A DNA stretch of 64,000 bases, taken from NCBI RefSeq assembly GCF_003013475.1, contig NZ_PXZO01000025.1, positions 83,163 through 147,162 of the forward strand, read 5' to 3'. Below are positions 42,884-51,662 of this stretch, piece by piece. Made by a program: the position numbers and the translations under genes. This DNA is from Brevibacillus porteri (GTDB lineage: Bacteria > Bacillota > Bacilli > Brevibacillales > Brevibacillaceae). Positions within the stretch are counted from its first letter, which is position 1, and each line of letters opens with the position of its first letter. Below the pieces are notes generated by a model that made no database searches, was not told the DNA's origin, and worked only from the letters and a program-made list of their open reading frames with translations.

Positions 42884-44116
42884 ATGAAGAGAAGATGGCT
42901 TGTATCTGTAATGATGATCGGACTATTGGCAACGACGGCTTGCAGCGAGCAACAGCCTGCTTCGGCACCCCAGAAGGAAATGAAGCATGTCGTCGTTGCA
43001 CAAGTGAAGAAGGAGCAGGCTGTTACCGTCACGGAGTTGTCTGGTACGCTGGCTCCTTTGGAGGAAGCACTCGTCTCTTTTGAAGTAGGCGGTCGTATCG
43101 TGGAGATGAACCGCAAAGAAGGAGACACAGTCAAAGCGGGAGATGTGCTCGCCCGTGTGAACGCCCAGGATTACTCGCTCCAAGTCGCCTCTTCAAACGC
43201 TGCTATGCAGCAGAGTGCGGCAAATCTTAGCAAGGTAACCAATGGGGCGAGAGAGCAAGAAGTGACACAGGCGCGATTGCTGGTGGAGAAGGCAACAGTC
43301 GCTTTGCAAAAAATGCAGGATGATTTCAACCGGATTGAAAAGCTCTACCAACAAAACGCCATCTCCAAAAGCGAGTATGAAAGTGCACAAAATGGACTGA
43401 CGATTGCGCAAAAGGATTTGCAAAACGCACAGCAGTCCTATTCGCTAGTTACCCAAGGCGCTCGTGTGGAAGACAAACAGTTGAGCCAGGCTGTTTATAA
43501 TCAGTCCGTCATTGCCAAAGAAGTGGCAGCCAATACGCTTGCCAAAACACAGCTCCGTTCGCCGATTAACGGGACGATCATCGCTAAGCTCTCGTCTGCT
43601 GGCAATTTGGTTGGTTCAGGAACCCCCGTCTATCAAGTCGGCAACATCGACACATTAAAAGTCGTATTGCCCGTTCCTGACCGAGAGATTTCGGCATGGA
43701 AAGTAGGCGAGACGATCTCCTTAGACCTGTATGGTCAAAAACGGGATGGCAAAGTGACCAAAATATTTCCTGCCACGAACCAAAATACCGGAACGATTGG
43801 TGTAGAGGTCCAAATCGCCAACCAAGCTCGTGACTGGTTTGCTGGTCAGGTGGTGAAAGCGACCAAAACGGTAACGGGGCAGGCAGGTGTCTACGTACCA
43901 GTGGAAGCAGTCATCAGCAGAGGAAAAGATGACGCGCATGTCTTCGTCAATGCAGGCAGTAAGGCTGTCAAAACAAGCGTAGTCATCGGGCAGATTGTAA
44001 GTGACAAGCTCGAGATCAAGAACGGATTAAAAGAAGGAGACCAACTGATCGTCAAAGGGGTGGACCGTTTGTTTGACGGTGATCCAATCGAGGCGGCAGG
44101 AGGTACACAACCGTGA
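42884..44116 (+). CDS. RND efflux adaptor lipoprotein (HlyD/AcrA-like)
   Basis: A 410-residue membrane-fusion protein. A lipoprotein signal with lipobox TTAC (acylated Cys about residue 20) anchors it outside the membrane. The lipoyl halves EVGGRIVEMNRKEGDTVKAGD and LRSPINGTIIAKLSSAGNLV flank a coiled-coil hairpin at about residues 100-220. A beta-barrel and membrane-proximal domain follow. Start ATG 42884 sits behind GGAGGAAG. Its stop overlaps the RND pump start, so the two are made together. In Gram-positives it contacts the pump without an outer-membrane channel. Confidence 0.91.
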   Translation: MKRRWLVSVMMIGLLATTACSEQQPASAPQKEMKHVVVAQVKKEQAVTVTELSGTLAPLEEALVSFEVGGRIVEMNRKEGDTVKAGDVLARVNAQDYSLQVASSNAAMQQSAANLSKVTNGAREQEVTQARLLVEKATVALQKMQDDFNRIEKLYQQNAISKSEYESAQNGLTIAQKDLQNAQQSYSLVTQGARVEDKQLSQAVYNQSVIAKEVAANTLAKTQLRSPINGTIIAKLSSAGNLVGSGTPVYQVGNIDTLKVVLPVPDREISAWKVGETISLDLYGQKRDGKVTKIFPATNQNTGTIGVEVQIANQARDWFAGQVVKATKTVTGQAGVYVPVEAVISRGKDDAHVFVNAGSKAVKTSVVIGQIVSDKLEIKNGLKEGDQLIVKGVDRLFDGDPIEAAGGTQP

Positions 44117-47100
44117 TCAAGTACATCGTACAAAAGCGCAAAATCACGCTTCTGTTTTTCAGCATGATTGCACTTGTAGGCTCCCTGAGCTTTTTTCAGC
44201 TACCCAAGCAAGAGATGCCGGATATTATCGTCAACATGGCGACGATCACGACGGTTTACCCGGGAGCTTCGCCGGAAAAGGTCGAGCAGGCTGTTACGAA
44301 AAAGCTGGAAGAAAAAATCAATGAATTACAGGGACTTAACTATATATCATCCACATCTTCCCTCGGAGTCTCTTTTATCATGGTGGAAGCAAAGAGTGAC
44401 GTAGACCCGAAGCAAAAATGGGATGAATTGCGGAAGAAGGTAAAGGACGCAGAGGCTGATCTGCCAGCGGATGCGAAACAACCGATCATCAATGATGATT
44501 TGAATCGTACGTTTGTCCAATCGTTTGCGGTCACCGCTAACACGCGTGAGGAATTGTACAGCATGCGTACCATGCTGAAATCGTGGAAAGAACAGCTGCG
44601 CACCATTCCGAACGTAGCGGATGTACTGGTGGAAGGTCTACCGGAGCAGGAGGTCCACATCGAGGTTGATACGCAAAAGCTGAGCCAGTACGGGATCACG
44701 TGGAGTCAGGTGATGATGGCTGTCAAAAAGGAAAATGAAAAAATCCCGCTTGGCGACCTGACCACAGAAAAACGGACCTACCAGCTTAAGCTGGCGGAAA
44801 ATACAGATGTCGAAGAACTGAATAAAGTCATTATCTCTCGTTCAAAAGAGGGCTTCCCGATCTATCTGAAGGACATCGGATCGGTCAAAATGACGACGGA
44901 GACGGTGAAAACGACCTCGTATTTCAATGGGAAGCCTTCGATCACGATCAGCGTCAATGCAGAGACAGGAAGTGATGTGCCGTCCTTGCAGAAGCGTGTA
45001 GACGAGATGATGGTGACTCTGGATAAAACACTTCCGGCAGGGGCCGAGAGACACTCGATTTACAGTCAAAATGAACGCGTTGATGAGCTTTTTAGCGACC
45101 TGACCCGAGAAATGATGATTGCCATCGTCGCTGTTTTGGTGGTGTGTGCACTCGGATTGAACCTGATCACTTCATTGGTAGTAGCGATGGCGATTCCGAT
45201 TTCCTTGGCTGTGGGGCTTATGTTCCTGCCATCTCTGGGTATTTCACTCAATATGATCTCGATCGTTTCCTTGATTATTGTGCTGGGGATCTTGGTCGAT
45301 GACGCTGTGGTAGTCAATGACAATATTGAGCGGAGACTGTCTGTCCTGGGTGAAAAACCGATGGCTGCGGCGGTTCATGGTGCCAAGGAAGTATCGATAT
45401 CGATCACGACCGCTACGCTGGCTACGATTGCGTCGTTTGCGCCCTTGATGTTTTTGAGCGGCAACGTTGGGCAGTTCATTCGTCCGGTTCCCGTCATTAT
45501 TTCGATGACGATGCTGGCGTCGATGGTCATGTCGCTGACGATCATCCCGATCTTTCGCCAATGGTATGAGCAACGTAGAAAGGCTGGCGTAGAAGGGTAT
45601 CGTAAGCCCGCTGGACTGTTGGGGAAACAATTGTTGCAGCTGACCAAGTGGTATGCGAGCAAGTTCATGCCGAAAATTTTGAAACGACCGCTTTTGGCAG
45701 GAATGATTGGCGTATTGATTGGAACGGCAGCATATGGATTGATACCGCTCACTCCAGTGGAATTGTTCCCGAACGATGATCGCCCGCAGTTTCTCATCGA
45801 TATCCGTCTCCCCGTGGGCAACAGTCTGGAGGAAACAGACCGAGTGGTGCGTGGGACAGCAGACTGGGTGTTGAAGCAGCCTGGCATCGAGACAGTATCT
45901 GCGTACGCGGGAGGCAGTGCACCGAAAATGTTCGGCGGAGATACAGCTGCCGGAAGCGGCATTACCGTCGGACAGCTAGTGGTTCGTTATAATGAAAAAG
46001 AGACCCATCTCGAGAACATGCTGGAGCCGTGGACGGAGGAATTCAAAAAGCTGTATCCGGAAGCGAGTATCTTGACGAAGCAGCTGGAGGCAGGTCCTCC
46101 GGTTGGAAAACCAGTCGTGATCCGTTTTTATGGAGAGGATATTGAGACGCTGCGCTCTCTTTCTGCACAAGCAAAAGAAAAGGTTGCCGGATTAGAGGGA
46201 ACGTACAATGTGCAAGACGATTTCGGGGTAGAACGCTACACCTTGGAATTTGTCGTCAATAAAGAGCTAATGGAGCAAAAGCTCGTCAACTACACGGACT
46301 TGTCCACGACATTGCGTCTGGTGAGCGAAGGCATTACCGTCAGTGAGTTTGATACGGGCTCAGACCTGATAGATATGAAGCTGTTCTTGCAAAAAGGCGA
46401 GGAAGATCCTGCATTGCTGTTCCAGCGACTCAGCATCGCCAATGCACGTGGAGAGCTGATTCCGTTGTCACAGCTCGCGGAAGTAAAACCGACTTTCAGT
46501 ACACAGACGATCCCGCATCGCGATTTGTCGCGGAGCGTGACGGTTACTAGTGATCTGAAAGGTAGAACGGCTACAGAAGTAATGGCAGAGATCAAGCCGA
46601 TGCTCGATAGTATGTCCTTGCCTGAAGGATACCGCTATGAGATTGGCGGCGAGACTTCCGAGCAGACTGATATTTTTATCGACATGGGCAAACTTTCGAT
46701 TCTTGTGGTTTTCTTGATCCTGATTTTGATCGCGATGCAATTCTATTCCTTGACCATTCCTGTACTAGTTACCAGTACGATTTACCTCGCTGTATCGGGG
46801 AGCTTGATCGGCTTGTTCGTGACCCAGACGCCACTTGGCTTTATGACAATGATGGGGATTATTGCGTTGGCGGGCATCGTGGTGCGTAACGGGATTGTTT
46901 TGATCGAGTTCATCGAGGAGGCACGTCATACAGGCATGGAGCTGAAGCAGGCGGTTATTTCTGCGTGTGAGGCACGACTACGGCCTATTCTTTTGACCTC
47001 GCTTACAGCGATTGCAGGTATGATGCCGTTAGCTATTTCGGGTGACGTTTTGTTCAAACCGCTTGCGGTCACCATTATTTCCGGCTTGGCGTTCTCGACA

Positions 47101-47223
47101 CTTTTGACCTTGATCGTCGTACCGTCCTTCTATACGGTTCTGACGCAGCACAAGATCAAAAAGCTGGCGAAAAAAGCCGCGAAGCGCCCGGATTTGTATG
47201 GGCCTGAGGCAGAAACATTGTAA
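44113..47223 (+). CDS. RND-family efflux pump (AcrB/SwrC type)
   Basis: A 1036-residue proton-driven RND transporter with the usual duplicated plan: TM1 near residue 12, a large extracellular loop, TM2-6 at about 330-535, a second large loop and TM8-12 at about 855-1020. The proton-relay acids are in GILVDDAVVVNDNIERRL in TM4 (Asp-Asp), and the second half has GIALAGIVVRNGIVLIEFIEEA-type TM sequence. The GTG start overlaps the adaptor stop. It likely expels lipophilic drugs, detergents or own-made lipopeptides; SwrC in Bacillus exports surfactin. Confidence 0.94.
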   Translation: MIKYIVQKRKITLLFFSMIALVGSLSFFQLPKQEMPDIIVNMATITTVYPGASPEKVEQAVTKKLEEKINELQGLNYISSTSSLGVSFIMVEAKSDVDPKQKWDELRKKVKDAEADLPADAKQPIINDDLNRTFVQSFAVTANTREELYSMRTMLKSWKEQLRTIPNVADVLVEGLPEQEVHIEVDTQKLSQYGITWSQVMMAVKKENEKIPLGDLTTEKRTYQLKLAENTDVEELNKVIISRSKEGFPIYLKDIGSVKMTTETVKTTSYFNGKPSITISVNAETGSDVPSLQKRVDEMMVTLDKTLPAGAERHSIYSQNERVDELFSDLTREMMIAIVAVLVVCALGLNLITSLVVAMAIPISLAVGLMFLPSLGISLNMISIVSLIIVLGILVDDAVVVNDNIERRLSVLGEKPMAAAVHGAKEVSISITTATLATIASFAPLMFLSGNVGQFIRPVPVIISMTMLASMVMSLTIIPIFRQWYEQRRKAGVEGYRKPAGLLGKQLLQLTKWYASKFMPKILKRPLLAGMIGVLIGTAAYGLIPLTPVELFPNDDRPQFLIDIRLPVGNSLEETDRVVRGTADWVLKQPGIETVSAYAGGSAPKMFGGDTAAGSGITVGQLVVRYNEKETHLENMLEPWTEEFKKLYPEASILTKQLEAGPPVGKPVVIRFYGEDIETLRSLSAQAKEKVAGLEGTYNVQDDFGVERYTLEFVVNKELMEQKLVNYTDLSTTLRLVSEGITVSEFDTGSDLIDMKLFLQKGEEDPALLFQRLSIANARGELIPLSQLAEVKPTFSTQTIPHRDLSRSVTVTSDLKGRTATEVMAEIKPMLDSMSLPEGYRYEIGGETSEQTDIFIDMGKLSILVVFLILILIAMQFYSLTIPVLVTSTIYLAVSGSLIGLFVTQTPLGFMTMMGIIALAGIVVRNGIVLIEFIEEARHTGMELKQAVISACEARLRPILLTSLTAIAGMMPLAISGDVLFKPLAVTIISGLAFSTLLTLIVVPSFYTVLTQHKIKKLAKKAAKRPDLYGPEAETL

Positions 47224-47231
47224 TGACATGC

Positions 47232-47286
47232 AACAGCGGCAAACTCTCCGATTCATTTCGTTCGGGAGTATGCCGCTGTTTGTTTT
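47232..47286. terminator. Terminator after RND pump
   Basis: Stem AACAGCGGCA/TGCCGCTGTT with a long loop holding a second CTCCCGA-type pairing, then TGTTTTAAT. It is shared with the convergent CPBP gene. Confidence 0.82.
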
Positions 47287-48136
47287 AATAAGCTTTTCTT
47301 GCTTTTCGCCAGCCGATTATCAAAAGAGCAAGAGCCAGTATGAGAAAAACGAGTACACATAAAGCCCAGATCGACTGTAGCAGCATGCTGTGGTTGACCA
47401 GCCAGGTAATCTCCTCTAGAGGCATGTTTTTCATTTTGGGAAGAGAAGGGATGATCATCGCATCTGCATAAATATGCAGAATGATCGGAGCTAGCAGTCC
47501 CCAGCGAAGTGCTGCCCATGCCCACAAAACACCAATGAGAAACGATTCAAAAAGAGCCCCTAGACCATGCCCGGGTACGTGATAGTAAGCGAAAATCATC
47601 GAAGGAATGAGAAGATAGATCCACCTCGCACCAGTGGGCAGGTCTGTGTTCCTTCGATAAATGAGTATTAGCAAGAGAAACGGGATGCCACGAAAGACAA
47701 GCTCCTCCCACAAAGGGTTATGCCAGGTGGCAAACACAAGCAGATTTGCTTTGCCAGCAAGTGACTGTGTACCGATTGGCTGCGTGGTAGACCATCCGCT
47801 AATCGCCTGAAAGGCACCTCCGGCCGCTTTTGCCAATAAGAGACCGACAAGGATGAACAGAAATGCTTGGCCCAATTTTTTCTTTTGGACAAGCCATAAA
47901 ATTCCGCAAGCGTAAATCAGCGAGATAACACCAAAAATGAGCCAGCCAGGAAGCGGGACAGCGACCTTCCAATCGGTTTTCGGCCAGAATAGGAGAGAGA
48001 CGGAAACAGTTTCCCGCAAAAAACCTGAGGAGAGAAACTGCCCCCAGGAGGCGAGTAAGGGCAGAAAGAGCATAATCATCAATAAAAGGAGTAAAAGTGG
48101 GTTTTTAGTTATGTATCGAAATGTATTGTTCAACAT
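47285..48136 (-). CDS. CPBP-family intramembrane metalloprotease
   Basis: A 283-residue polytopic membrane protein of the CAAX protease and bacteriocin-processing (Abi) family. The catalytic motifs are in order: EELVFR in PLWEELVFRGIPF, the FAYYHVPGHG pair with its His, and the His in PIILHIYADAM. Homologues process peptides within the membrane or protect against bacteriocins. Target unknown. ATG 48136 lies nine bases after GAGAGG; an earlier in-frame TTG precedes that site and is less likely. Confidence 0.85.
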   Translation of the reverse strand: MLNNTFRYITKNPLLLLLLMIMLFLPLLASWGQFLSSGFLRETVSVSLLFWPKTDWKVAVPLPGWLIFGVISLIYACGILWLVQKKKLGQAFLFILVGLLLAKAAGGAFQAISGWSTTQPIGTQSLAGKANLLVFATWHNPLWEELVFRGIPFLLLILIYRRNTDLPTGARWIYLLIPSMIFAYYHVPGHGLGALFESFLIGVLWAWAALRWGLLAPIILHIYADAMIIPSLPKMKNMPLEEITWLVNHSMLLQSIWALCVLVFLILALALLIIGWRKARKAY

Positions 48137-48334
48137 TTGTGAAAACCTCTCATCCAAACCATTTTTTTCTATATGATCCTACATGCCTTTTACTCGGTCT
48201 AGATGGAAATGGCATTCTTCAGATTTTTGTAAGAGTTTGATTGAGCAAGAAACGGTAGCAGACGTATGATATGATAGAATCAACATTCACTGTCAGTAAT
48301 AGAGAGAACGCAGTACAGGAAGGGAGTGTCCAGG

Positions 48335-49630
48335 ATGCAACAGCCACAGCTTCTTCATGAAGAAAAGGTATTCAAAGACCCTGTCCACCGCTACGTCCAC
48401 GTGCGTGACAAATTCATCTGGGATTTGATCAACTCGGCAGAATTCCAGCGTTTGCGCCGAGTCAGGCAACTGGGCACCAGTTTTTTTACCTTTCATGGTG
48501 GAGAGCATAGCCGCTTTAACCACTCGCTTGGTGTATATGAACTGATGCGCAGAATTTTGGAGACGTTTGAAGGCCGAATTCAGTTGACGTATGAGGAAAA
48601 GCTGCTGTGCCTATGTGCGGCTTTGCTCCACGATGTGGGCCACGGTCCGTTTTCTCATTCGTTTGAAAAGGTGTTCAAGTATCACCACGAGGATTGGACG
48701 CGTGCCATTTTGCTTGGAGATACGCAAATCAACCGAATTCTTCGTCGGTTTGATGATAGCTTCCCGAAGAAATTGGCAGAAGTGATCAATAAGACATATG
48801 ACAATAAACTGATCGTAAGCCTTATTTCCAGCCAGCTCGATGCCGATCGGATGGACTACTTGCTGCGTGATGCCTACTATACGGGTGTCAATTATGGCAA
48901 TTTCGAGATTGAACGAATCTTGCGTGTCATGCGGCCGCAGGAGGATGGCATTGTCTTTAAATTCAGTGGGATGCATGCTGTCGAAGACTACATCATGTCT
49001 CGCTATCAAATGTACTGGCAGGTCTATTTCCATCCCGTGACACGAAGTGCCGAAGTCATCTTGTGCAAAATTTTTCAACGGGCAAAGCTCTTGTTCTCTC
49101 AAGGCTATCCGTTCATGCAGGAGCCTGTCATGCTGCTGCCTTTCTTGCAGGAAAAGGTAGAGCTCGCTGACTATTTGGCGCTTGATGAGTCCATTATTCT
49201 TTTCTATATGCAGCTCTGGCGCAGAGAGCAAGACCCCGTGTTGAAAGATTTGTGCGCCCGTTTTTTGGACAGGAATCTCTTTAAATACGTCGAATATAAT
49301 CCGAGGGATTTCCGCTTGCTGTCTGAGCTGAAAGAACTATTTCAATCTGCCGGAATTGACCCGATGTATTATTTGGAGGTAGACACGACCTCCGATCTTC
49401 CGTATGATTTTTACCGTGCCGGAGAAGAAGAGGAGCGCATTCCGATTATGCTCCAAATGCCTTCAGGCGAACTGGTCGAGCTGTCACAGAAGTCAGAAAT
49501 TGTACAGGCCATTAGCGGAAAGCGGCGCTTTGATTACAAGCTGTACTTTCCGTTGGATAAAGTCATGGCTTTGCCGGGGGATCTCTCCCGTAAGATTCGA
49601 GAACGTCTGGGAGTGATGGAGGATGCTTAA
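48335..49630 (+). CDS. ywfO: HD-domain phosphohydrolase, YwfO family
   Basis: A 431-residue dNTP triphosphohydrolase-like HD protein. The metal-binding HD residues are in GGEHSRFNHSLGV and LLHDVGHGPFSHSFE at about residues 50-110, with a further Asp in SSQLDADRMDYLLRDAYYTG. In related HD proteins this fold cuts dNTPs or other phosphates. ATG 48335 follows AGGGAGTG. The stop overlaps the YwgA gene by eight bases, and the same pair is neighbouring in Bacillus subtilis, which supports the assignment. Confidence 0.9.
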   Translation: MQQPQLLHEEKVFKDPVHRYVHVRDKFIWDLINSAEFQRLRRVRQLGTSFFTFHGGEHSRFNHSLGVYELMRRILETFEGRIQLTYEEKLLCLCAALLHDVGHGPFSHSFEKVFKYHHEDWTRAILLGDTQINRILRRFDDSFPKKLAEVINKTYDNKLIVSLISSQLDADRMDYLLRDAYYTGVNYGNFEIERILRVMRPQEDGIVFKFSGMHAVEDYIMSRYQMYWQVYFHPVTRSAEVILCKIFQRAKLLFSQGYPFMQEPVMLLPFLQEKVELADYLALDESIILFYMQLWRREQDPVLKDLCARFLDRNLFKYVEYNPRDFRLLSELKELFQSAGIDPMYYLEVDTTSDLPYDFYRAGEEEERIPIMLQMPSGELVELSQKSEIVQAISGKRRFDYKLYFPLDKVMALPGDLSRKIRERLGVMEDA

Positions 49631-50150
49631 TCGTCACGCCAAGATCATACGCCTGATTGAGATAGTCGGCGAAGTGAGCGGGCGAAAAAAATTGCAAAAG
49701 ATGGTGTACATAGGAAAACATCTGGAGATGGATTTCGATGAGCGCTACGAGTTTCACATGTACGGTCCATATTCGGAGGAACTGACGCTCAGAGTCGATG
49801 AGCTGTGCAACATGGGGCTTCTGGATGAGCAAATGGAGAGTAAAGGTGCCATTCATATGTATCGTTACTCTTTGAACGAAACCGGTCGTGATTTTCTCAA
49901 GTTTCATGAGGTTGACTTCGGTAGTGGAGAACGTGCGATTTTGCGTATGAATGAGGAGAATTCCCGTTTTCTCGAGCTGGTTTCTACGATTCTGTATTTC
50001 AACCACCTGCCTTATGAGGAAATGAAGGGCAAAATCTTTACATTTAAGAGCAAGCAACGCTACACCGAAGAAGAGATTCAAAAAGGGCAGGCGTTTGTTG
50101 AAGAACTGCGTGCGCTGATGAAGGAAGACGGCGACACTGCACTTATGTAA
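49623..50150 (+). CDS. ywgA: YwgA family protein
   Basis: A 175-residue cytoplasmic protein. A small winged-helix-like N-terminal region (KKLQKMVYIGKHLEMDF) is followed by YEFHMYGPYSEELTLRVDEL and the YSLNETGRDFLKF block, the typical YwgA pattern. It has no catalytic motif that I can name. It overlaps the HD hydrolase gene by eight bases, so the two are translated together and may work together, perhaps as regulator and enzyme. Function unknown. A terminator follows. Confidence 0.85.
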   Translation: MLNRHAKIIRLIEIVGEVSGRKKLQKMVYIGKHLEMDFDERYEFHMYGPYSEELTLRVDELCNMGLLDEQMESKGAIHMYRYSLNETGRDFLKFHEVDFGSGERAILRMNEENSRFLELVSTILYFNHLPYEEMKGKIFTFKSKQRYTEEEIQKGQAFVEELRALMKEDGDTALM

Positions 50151-50179
50151 TAGGGAACATCATACGAGGACAAGCACGG

Positions 50180-50217
50180 CGTACGAACTTGCAAGAGTTG
50201 TGGTACGTCTTTTTTTT
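50180..50217 (+). terminator. Terminator after ywgA
   Basis: Stem CGTACGAACT/AGTTGTGGTACG with a T8 tail. Confidence 0.8.
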
Positions 50218-50226
50218 ATACATGTC

Positions 50227-50254
50227 AGCCAGTCCAAGGGGGCTGGCTTTTTTT
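50227..50254 (+). terminator. Second terminator
   Basis: Stem AGCCAG/CTGGCT and T7, only ten bases after the previous terminator, so transcription into the thioredoxin-like gene is tightly insulated. Confidence 0.75.
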
Positions 50255-50342
50255 GTCTCAGTTCGGAGCTGCATAATACGGGCATCGTTCTTTGACAAGT
50301 GCATAGGGATGAAACATTTTGATGAGCGAAAGGGAGATGGTC

Positions 50343-50726
50343 GTGAGTAGAAGCAAGCAATGGTGGCTGTGGATCGCGCTCGGTGTTGTTATGCTTGCCG
50401 TCGGTATAAGTGCGTGGGGTACAGCCAGTGCCCATGAAGTAAGAGTGGTGTACGTCTATAGTGATAGCTGCGGATATTGTACGGAGTTCGGCCCGACATT
50501 CGAGAGAGTTGTGAAGGCGTATCCACCGGAAATGATTCAACGACTGGATATCCATAAGCAGAAAGAGCTAGATGAAGCATCGCGACTCGGTGCAGAGGCA
50601 ACCCCCACTGTTTTTGTCGTCGAAAAAGGGAAGGTGGTCGACAAGCTGGAAGGAGCCGTACCCGAGAATACGTTGCGAAGCTTTTTGCAAAGGAACCTAA
50701 ATCAGACTCTTTCTAAAAATGGATAA
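50343..50726 (+). CDS. Membrane-anchored thioredoxin-like protein
   Basis: A 127-residue thioredoxin-fold protein. One N-terminal TM (WWLWIALGVVMLAVGISAWG) is followed by the redox motif in YSDSCGYCTEFGPTFERVV, with CxxC at about residues 40-43, and cis-Pro in AEATPTVFVV. It sits outside the membrane and likely forms or reduces disulfides in exported proteins. The GTG at 50343 follows AAAGGGAG with six-base spacing. It lies just before the Cys-containing surface protein genes, which may be clients; this link is an inference. Confidence 0.87.
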   Translation: MSRSKQWWLWIALGVVMLAVGISAWGTASAHEVRVVYVYSDSCGYCTEFGPTFERVVKAYPPEMIQRLDIHKQKELDEASRLGAEATPTVFVVEKGKVVDKLEGAVPENTLRSFLQRNLNQTLSKNG

Positions 50727-50762
50727 TATAGGTAAAATATCCGGTAAAGAGGGGGTCATTCC

Positions 50763-51662
50763 ATGAACAGACGTGCAATGATGTCATACCTACTAGCATC
50801 TGTACTAGCAATGGCAGGGTTTATTGGAGTTGCTGACAGTCATACGGTAAAAGCTGCTGCGCAAGCGAAGGACTACGCTTCACATACAGCAAAGGCAGCC
50901 ATTGATTTTGGTGTACAGAAGAAATACTTATGGCTGGATAGCAAGGGGAACTTTTATCCGAATAGTCAAATCACGCAGGGGCAGTTTATCGCGAGTTTAG
51001 TAGCCATCCGCGGATTGAAGGAGGTAGCACCCGTACCGCAGCTCCCAGCAGGGCACTGGGCGAAGATGAGCTATGAGAAGGCGCAGAAGGCGGGGATTTT
51101 GGCGGGGGTGAAGGTAGAGCCAAATAAATTGTTGACGAAGGAAGAAACGGCAGCGCTTGTGTATGCTGCATGGAAGCCAATTCGGGGTGAAAAAGATCCT
51201 AATTTATCAAATGCTGGAGCGCTCATCACATGGGGATGGATGAAACTAGCCCCTAGTGGTCAACCAAAATTCCGCGAAGATTTACCTGTGACGAGAGGTG
51301 AAGCTGCTGAAATTCTACGGTATCTTTGGAAAGACAAATGGCAACTTGAAGAAGGTGCGAAATACGCTGCCGAATTTCATAAAAGCTTAAAGATCGTGAA
51401 TGGAAAAATTGTTGGCAAAGTTCCAAGAGGTGATAGCAATTTCAAAATGGAAGCTATGTTCTTTACAAAACAAAATGAAGTAAAGGGTTTCTTAAAGAAC
51501 CAATCTTTTAATGTCCCAGTAGGTAACGTAATTGCTTTTTCTTTTAGCGTAATTAATAGTAACGACTCAACTGATGCAGGCATTTTCATGTATAAAAAAT
51601 TACCAACTCTAGAACAAACCAATAACACCCGCAAATTTCATACAATGAAGGGTGAGAAATAG
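50763..51662 (+). CDS. SLH-domain surface protein (short)
   Basis: A 299-residue exported protein. The signal peptide ends near VKA-AA at residue 33. The middle, about residues 38-200, contains three SLH-like units (FGVQKKYLWLDSKGNFYPNSQITQGQFI, then WAKMSYEKAQKAGILAGVK and LITWGWMKLAPSGQPKFREDLPVTRGEAAEIL), degenerate compared with consensus. The last 90 residues form a separate beta-rich tail. Codon use changes to more AT-rich at about 51190. AAAGAGGGGG precedes the ATG. It touches the next gene (stop TAG, then ATG), so it probably anchors that product to the cell wall. Confidence 0.8.
   Translation: MNRRAMMSYLLASVLAMAGFIGVADSHTVKAAAQAKDYASHTAKAAIDFGVQKKYLWLDSKGNFYPNSQITQGQFIASLVAIRGLKEVAPVPQLPAGHWAKMSYEKAQKAGILAGVKVEPNKLLTKEETAALVYAAWKPIRGEKDPNLSNAGALITWGWMKLAPSGQPKFREDLPVTRGEAAEILRYLWKDKWQLEEGAKYAAEFHKSLKIVNGKIVGKVPRGDSNFKMEAMFFTKQNEVKGFLKNQSFNVPVGNVIAFSFSVINSNDSTDAGIFMYKKLPTLEQTNNTRKFHTMKGEK

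Noticed and set aside
50177..50342. Possible tRNA-like or attenuator structures before the thioredoxin-like gene
   Set aside because: They resolve into two ordinary back-to-back terminators with T-runs.
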